Below, one piece after another: positions 1-13,213 of a stretch of DNA of 64,000 nucleotides (positions within the stretch are counted from its first letter, which is position 1; each line of letters begins with the position of its first letter). Both the position numbers and the translations under genes were made by a program. The notes under the pieces were generated by a model. It was not told where the DNA came from, ran no database searches, and saw only the letters and a list, made by a program, of their open reading frames with translations. Source of the stretch: Triglochin maritima (lineage: Eukaryota; Streptophyta; Magnoliopsida; Alismatales; Juncaginaceae); the NCBI GenBank assembly GCA_963682175.1, contig OY821772.1:49808925-49872924 (forward strand). The letters are read 5' to 3'.

Positions 1-3000
1 TCCAGTCCTATCATCTGACACACCAAAAAATATAGAAAAAGTGTCATTTCCAAAAACTAAGGGTTTTACCGAAATTCGTGTGCTATAGCCTTCGGGTTTT
101 TGCTAAAAAGAGAAATGTCTACAAATCTCTCTTCTAGCGCATCAGTTTAACATTTTCGTAGTAGAATATCCAGTCCTGTCATCTGACCCATCAAAACATA
201 AAGAAGACGTGTCATTTTTAAAAACTGATGGTTTTTACCGAAATTCGTGTGCTATATATTGCCATTGGTTTTTTTGCCAAAAATGGAAATATCTAAAAAT
301 CCCTCTTGGGCCGCATCAGTTTAACATTTTCGTCGTATAATTTCCGATCGTGTCATCTGACACATCAAAAAATACAGAAAAACTACCATTTTTAAAAACT
401 GAGGGTTTCTACCGAAATTCGTGTGCTATAGGCATGGGTTTTTTTGCCAAAAAGGGAAATATCTAAAAATCTCTTTTCGGACGCATAAGTTCAACATTTT
501 CGTTGTACAATATCCCGCCGTGTCATCTGACACATCAAAAAATAAAAAAATAGTGTCATTTTTAAAAACTGATGGTTTTTACCGAAATTCGTGTGATAGA
601 GCCTTTGGTTTTTTGCGAAATAGAGAAATATCTAGAAATCTCTCTTAGGAAACATCAGTTTTAAATTTTCGTCGTATAATATCCAATCGTGTCATCTGAC
701 CCATCAAAAAATAAAGAAATAGTGCCAGTTTTAAAAACTGAGGGGTTTTACCGAAATTTGGTTTTTTGCTAAGTAGGGAAATATCTAAAAATCTCACTTC
801 GGACGTACTAGTTTAACATTTTCGTCGTATAATATCCAGTCGTGTCATCTGACACATCAAAAAAATATATAAATAATTTCATTTTTAATAACAGAGGTTT
901 TTTAGCGAAATTCGTGTGCTATATATAGCCTTTGGTTTTTTGCTAAATAGGGAAACATCTAAAAATCTCTCTTCAGACGCATCAGTTTAACATTTTCGTC
1001 ATATAATATCCAGTCGTGTCATCTGACACATCAAAAAACAAAGAAAAAGTGCCATTTTCAAAAACTGAGGGTTTTTACCGAAATTCGTGTGCTATATAGC
1101 CTTTGGTTTTTTTTTGCCAAAAAGGGAAATATCTAAAAATCTCTTTTTAGATGCATCAGTTTAACATTTTCGTCGTATAATATCCAGTCCTATCATCTGA
1201 CACACCAAAAAATATAGAAAAAGTGTCATTTCCAAAAACTAAGGGTTTTACCGAAATTCGTGTGCTATAGCCTTCGGGTTTTTGCTAAAAAGAGAAATGT
1301 CTACAAATCTCTCTTCTAACGCATCAGTTTAACATTTTCGTAGTAGAATATCCAGTCCTGTCATCTGACCCATCAAAACATAAAGAAGACGTGTCATTTT
1401 TAAAAACTGATGGTTTTTACCGAAATTCGTGTGCTATATATTGCCATTGGTTTTTTTGCCAAAAATGGAAATATCTAAAAATCCCTCTTGGGCCGCATCA
1501 GTTTAACATTTTCGTCGTATAATTTCCGATCGTGTCATCTGACACATCAAAAAATACAGAAAAACTACCATTTTTAAAAACTGAGGGTTTCTACCGAAAT
1601 TCGTGTGCTATAGGCATGGGTTTTTTTGCCAAAAAGGGAAATATCTAAAAATCTCTTTTCGGACGCATAAGTTCAACATTTTCGTTGTACAATATCCCGC
1701 CGTGTCATCTGACACATCAAAAAATAAAAAAATAGTGTCATTTTTAAAAACTGATGGTTTTTACCGAAATTCGTGTGATAGAGCCTTTGGTTTTTTGCGA
1801 AATAGAGAAATATCTAGAAATCTCTCTTAGGAAGCATCAGTTTTAAATTTTCGTCGTATAATATCCAATCGTGTCATCTGACCCATCAAAAAATAAAGAA
1901 ATAGTGCCAGTTTTAAAAACTGAGGGGTTTTACCGAAATTTGGTTTTTTGCTAAGTAGGGAAATATCTAAAAATCTCACTTCGGACGTACTAGTTTAACA
2001 TTTTCGTCGTATAATATCCAGTCGTGTCATCTGACACATCAAAAAAATATAGAAATAATTTCATTTTTAATAACAGAGGTTTTTTAGCGAAATTCGTGTG
2101 CTATATATAGCCTTTGGTTTTTTGATAAATAGGGAAACATCTAAAAATCTCTCTTCAGACGCATCAGTTTAACATTTTCGTCATATAATATCCAGTCGTG
2201 TCATCTGACACATCAAAAAACAAAGAAAAAGTGCCATTTTCAAAAACTGAGGGTTTTTACCGAAATTCGTGTGCTATATAGCCTTTGGTTTTTTTTTGCC
2301 AAAAAGGGAAATATCTAAAAATCTCTTTTTGGATGCATCAGTTTAACATTTTCGTCGTATAATATCCAGTCCTATCATCTGACACACCAAAAAATATAGA
2401 AAAAGTGTCATTTCCAAAAACTAAGGGTTTTACCGAAATTCGTGTGCTATAGCCTTCGGGTTTTTGCTAAAAAGAGAAATGTCTACAAATCTCTCTTCAA
2501 ACGCATCAGTTTAACATTTTCGTAGTAGAATATCCAGTCCTGTCATCTGACCCATCAAAACATAAAGAAGACGTGTCATTTTTAAAAACTGATGGTTTTT
2601 ACCAAAATTCGTGTGCTATATATTGCCATTGGTTTTTTTTGCCAAAAATGGAAATATCTAAAAATCACTTTTGGGCCGCATCAGTTTAACATTTTCGTCG
2701 TATAATATCCGATCGTGTCATCTGACACATCAAAAAATAACGAAAAACTGCCATTTTTAAAAACTGAGGGTTTCTACCGAAATTCGTGTGCTATAGGCAT
2801 GGGTTTTTTTGCCAAAAAGGGAAATATCTAAAAATCTCTTTTCGGACGCATAAGTTTAACATTTTCGTCGTACAATATCCCGTCGTGTCATCTGACACAT
2901 CAAAAAATAAAAAAATAGTGTCATTTTTAAAAACTGATGGTTTTTACCGAAATTCGTGTGATAGAGCCTTTGGTTTTTTGCGAAATTGGGAAATATCTAG

Positions 3001-5940
3001 AAATCTCTCTTAGGAAGCATCAGTTTTAAATTTTCGTCGTATAATATCCAATCGTGTCATCTGACCCATCAAAAAATAAAGAAATAGTGCCAGTTTTAAA
3101 AACTGAGGGGTTTTACCGAAATTTGGTTTTTTGCTAAGTAGGGAAATATCTAAAAATCTCACTTCGGACGTACTAGTTTAACATTTTCGTCGTATAATAT
3201 CCAGTCGTGTCATCTGACACATCAAAAAAATACAGAAATAATTTCATTTTTAATAACAGAGGTTTTTTAGCGAAATTCGTGTGCTATAAATAGCCTTTGG
3301 TTTTTTGCTAAATAGGGAAACATCTAAAAATCTCTCTTCGGACGCATCAGTTTAACATTTTGGTCGTATAATATCCAGTCGTGTCATCTGACACATCAAA
3401 ACACCAAGAAAAAATGCCATTTTCAAAAACTGAGGGTTTTTACCGAAATTCGTGTGCTATATAGCCTTTGGTTTTTTTTTGCCAAAAAGGGAAATATCTA
3501 AAAATCTCTTTTTGGATGCATCAGTTTAACATTTTCGTCGTATAATATCCAGTCCTGTCATCTGACACACCAAAAAATATAGAAAAAGTGTCATTTCCAA
3601 AAACTAAGAGTTTTACCGAAATTCGTGTGCTATAGTCTTCGGTTTTTTTGCTAAAAATAGAAATGTCTACAAATCTCTCTTCTAACGCATCAGTTTAACA
3701 TTTTCGTCGTACAATATCCAGTCGTGTCATCTGACACATCAAAAAATAAAGAAAAAGTGTCATTTTTAAAAACTGAGGGTTTTTACCGAAATTCGTGTGC
3801 TATATATTGCCATTGGTTTTTTTGACAAAAATGGAAATATCTAAAAATCACTCTTGGGCCGCATCAGTTTAACATTTTCGTCGTATAATATCCGATCGTG
3901 TCATCTGACACATCAAAAAATAAAGAAAAACTGCCATTTTTAAAAACTGAGGGTTTCTACCGAAATTCGTGTGCTATAGGCATGGGTTTTTTTGCCAAAA
4001 AGGGAAATATCTAAAAATCTCTTTTCGGACGCATAAGTTTAACATTTTCGTCGTACAATATCCCGCCGTGTCATCTGACACATCAAAAAATAAAAAAATA
4101 GTGTCATTTTTAAAAACTGATGGTTTTTACCGAAATTCGTGTGATAGAGCCTTTGGTTTTTTGCGAAATAGGGAAATATCTAGAAATCTCTCTTAGGAAG
4201 CATCAGTTTTAAATTTTCGTCGTATAATATCCAATCGTGTCATCTGACCCATCAAAAAATAAAGAAATAGTGCAATTTTTAAAAACTGAGGGTTTTTACC
4301 GAAATTCGTGTGCTACAACAGCCTTTGGTTTTTTGCTAAGTAGGGAAATATCTAAAAATCTCACTTCGGACGTACTAGTTTAACATTTTCGTCGTATAAT
4401 ATCCAGTCGTGTCATCTGACACATCAAAAAAATATAGAAATAATTTCATTTTTAATAACAGAGGTTTTTAGCGAAATTCGTGTGCTATATATAGCCTTTG
4501 GTTTTTTGCTAAATAGGGAAAGATCTAAAACTCTCTCTTCGGACGCATCAGTTTAACATTTTCGTCGTATAATATCCAGTCGTGTCATCTGACACATCAA
4601 AAAACAAAGAAAAAGTGCCATTTTCAAAAACTGAGGGTTTTTACCGAAATTCGTGTGCTATATAGCCTTTGGGTTTTTTTGCCAAAAAGGGAAATATCTA
4701 AAAATCTCTTTTTGGATGCATCAGTTTAACATTTTCGTCGTATAATATCCAGTCCTGTCATCTGACACACCAAAAAATATAGAAAAAGTGTCATTTCCAA
4801 AAACTAAGGGTTTTACCGAAATTCGTGTGCTATAGCCTTCGGTTTTTTTGCTAAAAAGAGAAATGTCTACAAATCTCTCTTCTAACGCATCAGTTTAACA
4901 TTTTCGTAGTAGAATATCCAGTCCTGTCATCTGACCCATCAAATCATAAAGAAGACGTGTCATTTTTAAAAACTGAGGGTTTTTACCAAAATTCGTGTGC
5001 TATATATTGCCATTGGTTTTTTTGCCAAAAATGGAAATATCTAAAAATCACTCTTGGGCCGCATCAGTTTAACATTTTCGTCGTATAATATCTGATAGTG
5101 TCATCTGACACATCAAAAAATAAATAAAAACTGCCATTTTTAAAAACTGAGGGTTTCTACCGAAATTCGTGTGCTATAGGCTTGGGTTTTTTTTGCCAAA
5201 AAGGGAAATATCTAAAAATCTTTTTTCGGACGCATAGGTTTAACATTTTCGTCGTACAATATCCAGCCGTGTCATCTGACACATCAAAAAAAAAATAGTG
5301 TCATCTTTAAAAACTGATGGTTTTTACGGAAATTCGTGTGATATAGCCTTTGGTTTTTTTGCGAAATAGGGAAATATCTAGAAATCTCTCTTAGGAAGCA
5401 TCAGTTTTAAATTTTCGTCGTATAATATCCAATCGTGTCATCTGACCCATCAAAAAATAAAGAAATAGTGCCATTTTTAAAAACTAAGGGTTTTTACCGA
5501 AATTCGTGTGCTACAGCCTTTGGTTTTTTGCTAAATAGGGAAATATCTAAAAATCTCACTTCGGACGTACTAGTTTAACATTTTCGTCGTATAATATCCA
5601 GTCGTGTCATCTGACACATCAAAAAAATAAAGAAATAATTTCATCTTAAATAACAGAGGTTTTTTAGCAAAATTCGTGTGCTATATATAGCCTTTGGTTT
5701 TTTGCTAAATAGGGAAACATCTAAAAATCTCTCTTCGGACGCATCAGTTTAACATTTTCGTCGTATAATATACAGTCGTGTCATCTGACACATTAAAAAA
5801 TAAAGAAAAAGTGCCATTTTCAAAAACTGAGGGTTTTTACCGAAATTCGTCTGCTATAGCCTTTGGTTTTTTTGCCAAAAACGGAAATATCTAAAATTCT
5901 CTTTTTGGATGCACCAGTTTAACATTTTCGTCGTATAATA
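1..5940 (+). repeat. Seven-monomer higher-order repeat of ~1.18 kb, five copies
   Basis: Monomers are arranged as a 7-mer unit that restarts at about 1, 1183, 2365, 3548, 4748 and 5941. The same variant monomer (GGCATGGG in place of the usual GCCTTTGG) recurs at 433, 1615, 2798 and 3981, spacings of 1182-1183 bp. The first three copies are almost identical and share a ~14-bp loss in monomer 5 (near 755, 1937 and 3119). The copies near 4303 and 5500 retain that segment. Similarity falls beyond ~5300, so homogenisation is strongest towards the left edge. Confidence 0.92.
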
Positions 5941-6925
5941 TCCAGTCCAGTCATCTGACACACCAAAAATATAGAAAAAGTGATATTTTCAAACACTAAG
6001 GGTTTTTACCGAAATTCGTGTGCTAGCCTTTGGTTTTTTTGCTAAAAAGAGAAATGTCTACAAATCTCTCTTCTAACGCATCAGTTTAACATTTTCGTCG
6101 TACAATATCCCGTCGTGTCATCTGACAAATCAAAAAATAAAAAAAGTGTCATTTTTAAAAACTGAGGGTTTTTACCAAAATTCGTGTGCTATAGCCTTTC
6201 GTTTTTTTGCTAAAAATAGAAATATCTAAAAATCACTTTTTGGACGCATCAGTTTAACATTTTTGTCGTATAATATCCGATCGTGTCATCTGACACATCA
6301 AAAAATAAAGAAATAGTGTCATTTTTAATAATAGAGGGTTTATAGCGAAATTCGTGTGCTATATATAGCCTTTGGTTTTTTGCTAAATAGGGAAATATCT
6401 AAAAATCTCTCTTCAAACGCATTAGTTTAACATTTTCGTCGTATAATATCCAGTCGTGTCATCTGACACATCAAAAAACAAAGAAAAAGTACCATTTTCA
6501 AAAACAGAGGGTTTTTACCGAAATTCGTGTGCTATAGCCTTTGGTTATTTTGCCAAAAAGGGAATATTTAAAAATCTCTTTTCGGACGCATTAGTTTAAC
6601 ATTTTCGTCGTACAATATGCAGTCCTGTCATCTGACCCATCAAAAAGTAAAGAAAACGTGTCATTTTTAAAAAACTGAGGGTTTTTACCAAAATTCATGT
6701 GCTATATATAGCTTTTGATTTTTTGCCGAAAATGAAAATATCTAAAAATCTCTCTTCGGACGCATCAATTTAACATTTTCGTCGTATAATATCCGATCGT
6801 GTCATCTGACACATCAAAAAATAAAGAAAAAGTGCCATTTTTAAAAACTGAGGGTTTTTAATACATTTCGTGTGCTATATAGCCTTTGGGTTTTTTGCCA
6901 TTTTTTTACCGAAATTCGTGTGCCA
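1..6925 (+). repeat. Satellite block A, ~169-bp monomers, forward orientation
   Basis: Tandem head-to-tail monomers of about 169 bp fill this block from the first base, so the array continues beyond the window. Each monomer carries a GTGTCATCTGACAC dyad (stems GTGTCA/TGACAC), then an A-rich stretch, TTTTTAAAAACTGAGGG, CCGAAATTCGTGTGCTAT, a T-rich stretch and TTTAACATTTTCGTCGTATA. About 41 monomers are present. The length is close to one nucleosome, as in many plant centromeric and pericentromeric satellites. Short open frames of up to 75 codons recur only because the monomers are copies of each other. No gene is seen. Confidence 0.97.
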
Positions 6926-6965
6926 AGGCTTTAACACACGAATTTCGATAAAACCACGCAGTTTT
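6895..6965. other. Orientation-switch junction between satellite blocks
   Basis: A truncated forward monomer ends in TTACCGAAATTCGTGTGCC near 6925. It is followed at once by reverse-orientation sequence beginning AGGCTTTAACACACGAATTTCG. The two sides form an imperfect inverted repeat (CGAAATTCGTGTG against CACACGAATTTCG) around a spacer of about 11 bases. The satellite changes strand and subfamily here. Confidence 0.9.
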
Positions 6966-7904
6966 AAAAAATGGCACTATTTCTTTGTTTTTTGAGGCGT
7001 CTGATGACACGAATTGATATTATACAACGAAAATGTTAAACTCATAAGTCTGAAGAGAGATTTTTTGATCTTTCATTTTTTAGTGAAAAAACCAAAGCCT
7101 ATAGCACACGAATTTCAATAAAAACCCTCAGTTTTTAAAAATGGCACTATTTCTTTGTTTTTTGAGGCGTCTGATGACACGAATTGATATTATACGACGA
7201 AAATGCTAAACTCATAAGTCCGAAGAGAGATTTATTGATATTTTCTTTTTTAGTAAAAAAACCAAAGGCTATATCTCACAAATTTCGGAAAAAACCCTCT
7301 GTTTTTAAAAATGTCACTATTTCTTTGTTTTTTGAGGCATCTGATGACACGAATTGATATTATATGACGAAATTGTTAAACATATGCGTCCGAAAAGAGA
7401 TATTTTTATATTTGTTTGTTTAGCAAAAAAACAAAATGCTATAAGCACACGAATTTCGGTAAAACCCTAAGTTTTTAAACATGACACTATTTCTTTGTTT
7501 TTTGAGGCGTCTGATGATACGAATTGATATTATACGACGAAAATGTTAAACTCATAAGTCCGAAGAGAGATTTTTTGATATTTTCTTTTTTAGCAAAAAA
7601 CCCAAGGCTATAGCACACGAACTTCGATAAAACCAAACAATTTTTAAAAATGGCACTATTTCTTTGTTTTTTGAGGCGTTTGATGACACGAATGGATATT
7701 ATACGACGAAAATGTTAAACTGATTCGTCCGAAGAGAGATTTTTTGATATATCTTTTTTTAGCAAAAAAACAAAAGGCTATAGCACATGAATTTCGATAA
7801 AACCCTGCAGTTTTTAAAAATGACACTACTTCTTTGTTTTTGAGGCGTTTGATGACACGAATTGATATTATACGACGAAAATGTTAAAGTCAAGCGTCCG
7901 AACA

Positions 7905-10900
7905 TAGATTTTTTGATATTTCCTTTTTAGTAAAAAAACTGAAGGCTATAGCACACAAATATATGAAAAAACCCTCAGTTTTTAAAAATGACACTATTTC
8001 ATTATTTTTTAAGCGTCTGATGACACGAATGGATATAATACGACGAAAATGTTAAACTGATGCGTCCGAAGAGAAACTTTTTGATATTTCCTTTTTTAGT
8101 AAAAAAACAAAAGGCTATATATAGCACGAGAATTTCGGTAAAAACCCTCAGTTTTTAAAAATGGCACTATTTCTTTGTTTTTTGAGGCGTCTAATGACAC
8201 GAATGGATATTATTCAATGAAAATCTTAAACTCATCCGTCCGAAGAGAGATTTTTTTATATTTCTTTTTTAGCAAAAAAACCAAAGGCTATAACACACAA
8301 ATTTCGATGAAACCACGCAGTTTTAAAAAATGGCACTATTTCTTTGTTTTTTGAGGCGTCTAATGACACGAATTGATATTATACGACGAAAATGTTAAAC
8401 TCATAAGTCCGAAGAGAGATTTATTGATATTTTCTGTTTTAGTAAAAACCAAAGGCTATATCCCACAAATTTCGGTAAAAATCCTCTGTTTTTAAAAATA
8501 GCACTATTTCTTTGTTTTTTGAGGCATTTGATGACACGAATTAATTTTATATGACGAAAATGTTAAACAGATGCGTCCGAAAAGAGATATTTTTATATTT
8601 GTTTTTTTAGCAAAAAAGAAATGGTTATAAGCACACGAATTTCGGTAAAACCCTAAGTTTTTAAAAATGAAACTATTTCTTTGCTTGTTGAGGCGTCTGA
8701 TGATACGAATTGATATTATACGACGAAAATGTTAAACTCATAAGTCCGAAGAGAGATTAATTGATATTTTCTTTTTTAGCAAAAAACCAAAGGCTATAGC
8801 ACACGTACTTCGATAAAACCAAACAGTTTTTAAAAATGGCACTATTTCTTCGTTTTTTGAGGCGTCTGATTACACGAATTGATATTATACCACGAAAATG
8901 TTAAACTCATAAGTCTGAAGAGAGATTTTTTGATATTTTTTTTTTCGTAAAAAAACAAAAGGCTATATATAGCACACGAATTTCGGTAAAAACGCTACGT
9001 TTTTTGAAAAGGCACTATTTCTTTGTTTTTTTGAGCCATCTGATGACACGAATTGATATTATACGACGAAAATGTTAAACTCATAAGTCCGAATAGAGAT
9101 TTTTTGATTTTTCCTTTTTTAGTAAAAAACCAAAGGCTATAAGCACACGAATTTTGGTAAAAACCCTCTTTTTTAAAAAATGGCACTATTTCTTTGTTTT
9201 TTGTGGCGTCTGATGACACGAATTGATATTATACAACGAAAATGTTAAACTCATAAGTCTGAAGAGAGATTTTTTGATATTTCATTTTTTAGTGAAAAAA
9301 CCAAAGCCTATAGCACACGAATTTCAATAAAAACCCTCAGTTTTTAAAAATGGCACTATTTCTTTGTTTTTTGAGGCGTCTGATGACACGAATTGATATT
9401 ATACGACGAAAATGCTAAACTCATAAGTCCGAAGAGAGATTTATTGATATTTTCTTTTTTAGTAAAAAAACCAAAGGCTATATCCCACAAATTTCGGAAA
9501 AAACCCTCTGTTTTTAAAAATGTCACTATTTCTTTGTTTTTTGAGGCATCTGATGACACGAATTGATATTATATTACGAAATTGTTAAACATATGCGTCC
9601 GAAAAGAGATATTTTTATATTTGTTTGTTTAGCAAAAAAACGAAATGCTATAAGCACACGAATTTCGGTAAAACCCTAAGTTTTTAAAAATGACACTATT
9701 TCTTTGTTTTTTGAGGCGTCTGTTGATACGAATTGATATTATACGACGAAAATGTTAAACTCATAAGTCCGAAGAGAGATTTTTTGATATTTTCTTTTTT
9801 AGCAAAAAACCCAAGGCTATTGCACACGAACTTCGATAAAACCAAACAATTTTTAAAAATGACACTATTTCTTTGTTTTTTGAGGCGTTTGATGACACGA
9901 ATGGATATTATACGACGAAAATGTTAAACTGATGCGTCCGAAGAGAGATTTTTCTATATATCTTTTTTTAGCAAAAAAACAAAAGGCTATAGCACATGAA
10001 TTTCGATAAAACCCGACAGTTTTTAAAAATGACACTACTTCTTTGTTTTTTGAGGCGTTTGATGACACGAATATATATTATACGACGAAAATGCTAAAGT
10101 CAAGCGTCCGAACAGAGATTTTTTGATATTTCCTTTTTAGTAAAAAAACTGAAGGCTATAGCACACAAATTTATGAAAAACCACTCAGTTTTTAAAAATG
10201 ACACTATTTCATTATTTTTTAAGCGTCTCATGACACGAATGGATATTATACGATGAAAATGTTAAACTGATGTGTCCCAAGAGAAATGTTTTGATATTTC
10301 TTTTTTTAGTAAAAAACAAAAGGCAATATATAGCACGAGAATTTCGGTAAAAACCCTCAGTTTTTAAAAATGGCACTATTTCTTTGTTTTTTGTGGCGTC
10401 TGATGACACGAATGGATATTATACGACCAAAATCTTTAACTCATCCGTCCGAAGAGAGATTTTTGATATTTCCTTTTTTAGTAAAAAACCCAAAGGCTAT
10501 AACACACGAATTTCCGTAAAACCATCAATTTTTAAAAATGGCACTATTTCTTTGTTTTTTGAGGCGTCTGAATACACGAATTGATATTATACAACGAAAA
10601 TGTTAAACTCATAAGTCTGAAGAGAGATTTTTTGATGTTTCCTTTTTAGTAAAAAAAACCAAAGGCTATATAGCACACAAATTTTGGTAAAAACCCTCAG
10701 TTTTTAAAAATGCCTCTATTTCTTTGTTTTTTGAGGCGTCTGATGACACGAATTGATATTATACGACGAAAATGTTAAACTCATAAGTCCGAAGAGAGAT
10801 TTTTTGATATTTTTTTAGTAAAAAAACCAAAGGCTATAGCAAACGAATTTCGGTAAAAACCCTCAGTTTTTAAAAATGGCACTACTTCTTTGTTTTTTGA

Positions 10901-13200
10901 GGCGTCTGATGACACGAATTGATATTATACGACGAAAATGTTAAACTCATAAGTCGAAAGAGAGATTTTTTGATATTTCTTTTTTTAGTAAAAAAAACCA
11001 AAGGCTATAGCACACGAATTTTGGTAAAACCCCTCATTTTTTAAAAATGGCACTATTTCTTTGTTTTTTGAGGCGTCTGATGACACGAATTGATATTATA
11101 CAACGAAAATGTTAAACTCATAAGTCCGAAAAGAGATTTTTTTATATTTTCTTTTTTAGTAAAAAAACCAAAGGCTATAGCACATGAATTTTGGTAAAAA
11201 CCCTCAGTTTTTAAAAATTGCACTATTTCTTTGTTTTTTGAGGCGTCTGATGACACGAATTGATATTATACAACGAAAATGTTAAACTCATAAGTCCGAA
11301 GAGAGATTTTTTGATATTTCCTATTTTAGTAAAAAAACAAAAGGCTATAGCACACGAATTTCGGTACAAACCCTTTCTTTTTAAAAATGGCACTATTTCT
11401 TTGTTTTTTGAGGCGTCTGATGACACGAATGGATATTATAAGATGAAAATCTTTAACTCATCCATCTGAAGAGAGATTTTTTGATATTTCATTTTTTAGC
11501 AATAAAACCAAAGGCTATAACACACGAATTTCTATGAAACCACGCAGTTTTAAAAAATGGGACTATTTCTTTGTTTTTTGAGGCGTCTGATGACACGAAT
11601 TGATATTATACGACGAAAATGTTAAACTCATAAGTCCGAAAAGAGATTTTTTTATATTTCCTTTTTAGTAAAAAAACCAAAGGCTATATCCCACAAATTT
11701 CCATAAAAAACCCTCTGCTTTTAAAAATAGCACTATTTCTTTGTTTTTGAGGCATCTGATGACACGAATTTATATTATATGACGAAAATGTTAAACATAT
11801 GCGTCCGAAAAGAGATATTTTTATATTTGGTTTTTTAGCAAAAAACAAAAGGTTATAAGCACACAAATTTCGGTAAAACCCTAAGTTTTTAAAAATGACA
11901 TTATTTCTTTGCTTTTTGAGGCGTCTGATGATACGAATTGATATTATATGACGAAAATGTTAAACTCATAAGTCCGAAGAGAGATTAATTGATATTTTCT
12001 TTGTTAGCAAAAAACCAAAGGCTATATTTCTTTGTTTCATAAGTCCGTAGAGAGGCGTCTGATGATACGAATTGATATTATACGACGAAAATGTTAAACT
12101 CATAAGTCCGTAGAGAGATTTTTTGATATTTCCTTTTTAGCGAAAAAACCCAAGGCTATAGCACACGAACTTCGATAAAACAAAACAATTTTTAAAAATG
12201 GCACTATTTCTTTGTTTTTTGAGGCGTCTGATGACACGAATTGATATTATACAACGAAAATGTTAAACTCATAAGTTTGAAGAGAGATTTTTTGATATTT
12301 CATTTTTAGTAAAAAAAACAAAGCCTAGCACACGAATTTCAGTAAAAACCATCAGTTTTTAAAAATGGCACTATTTCTTTGTTTTTTGAGGCGTCTGATG
12401 ACACGAATTGATATTATACGACGAAAATGTTAAACTCATAAGTCCGAAGAGAAATTTTTTGATATTTTTTTTTTTAGTATAAAAACCAAAGGCTATATCC
12501 CACAAATTTCGGTAAAAACCCTCTGTTTTTAAAAATGGCACTATTTCTTTGTTTTTTGAGGCATCTGATGACACGAATTGATATTATAGCACGAAAATGT
12601 TAAACATATGCGTCCGAAAAGAGATATTTTTATTTTTTTTTTGTTTAGCCAAAAAACAAAATGCCATCAGCACACGAATTTCGGTAAAACCCTAAGTTTT
12701 TAAAAATGACACTATTTCTTTGTTTTTTGAGGCGTCTGATGATACGAATTGATATTATACGACGAAAATTTTAAATTCATAAGTCCGAAGAGAGATTTTT
12801 TGATATTTTCTTTTTTAGCAAAAAACAAAAGGCTATAGCACACGAACTTCGATAAAACCAAACAATTTTTAAAAATGGCACTATTTTTTGTTTTTTGTGG
12901 CGTCTGATTACACAAATGGATATTATACGACAAAAATGTTAAACTCATAAGTCCGTAGAGAGATTTTTTGATATTTCCTTTTTTAGCAAAAAAACGAAAG
13001 GCTATTGCACACGAACTTCGATAAAACAAAACAATTTTTAAAAATGGCACTATTTCTTTTTTTTTAGGCGTCTGATGACACGGATTGATATTATACAACG
13101 AAAATGTTAAACTCATAAGTCTGAAGAGAGATTTTTTGATATTTCATTTTTAGTAAAAAAACAAAGCCTAGCACACGAATTTCAGCAAAAACCCTCAGTT
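7905..13200 (-). repeat. Super-repeat copy 1 (segments X+Y) in satellite block B
   Basis: This stretch is closely matched at 16476-21600. Shared private variants fix the alignment: TATTCAATGAAAATC at 8211 and 16781, the GAATAGAGATT variant near 9092 and 17661, and the AAGCGTCTCATGACACG variant near 10220 and 18790. The offset is ~8571 bp at first and ~8400 bp after about 11150, so the second copy lacks one monomer. Confidence 0.8.
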
Positions 13201-13213
13201 TTTAAAAATGGCA

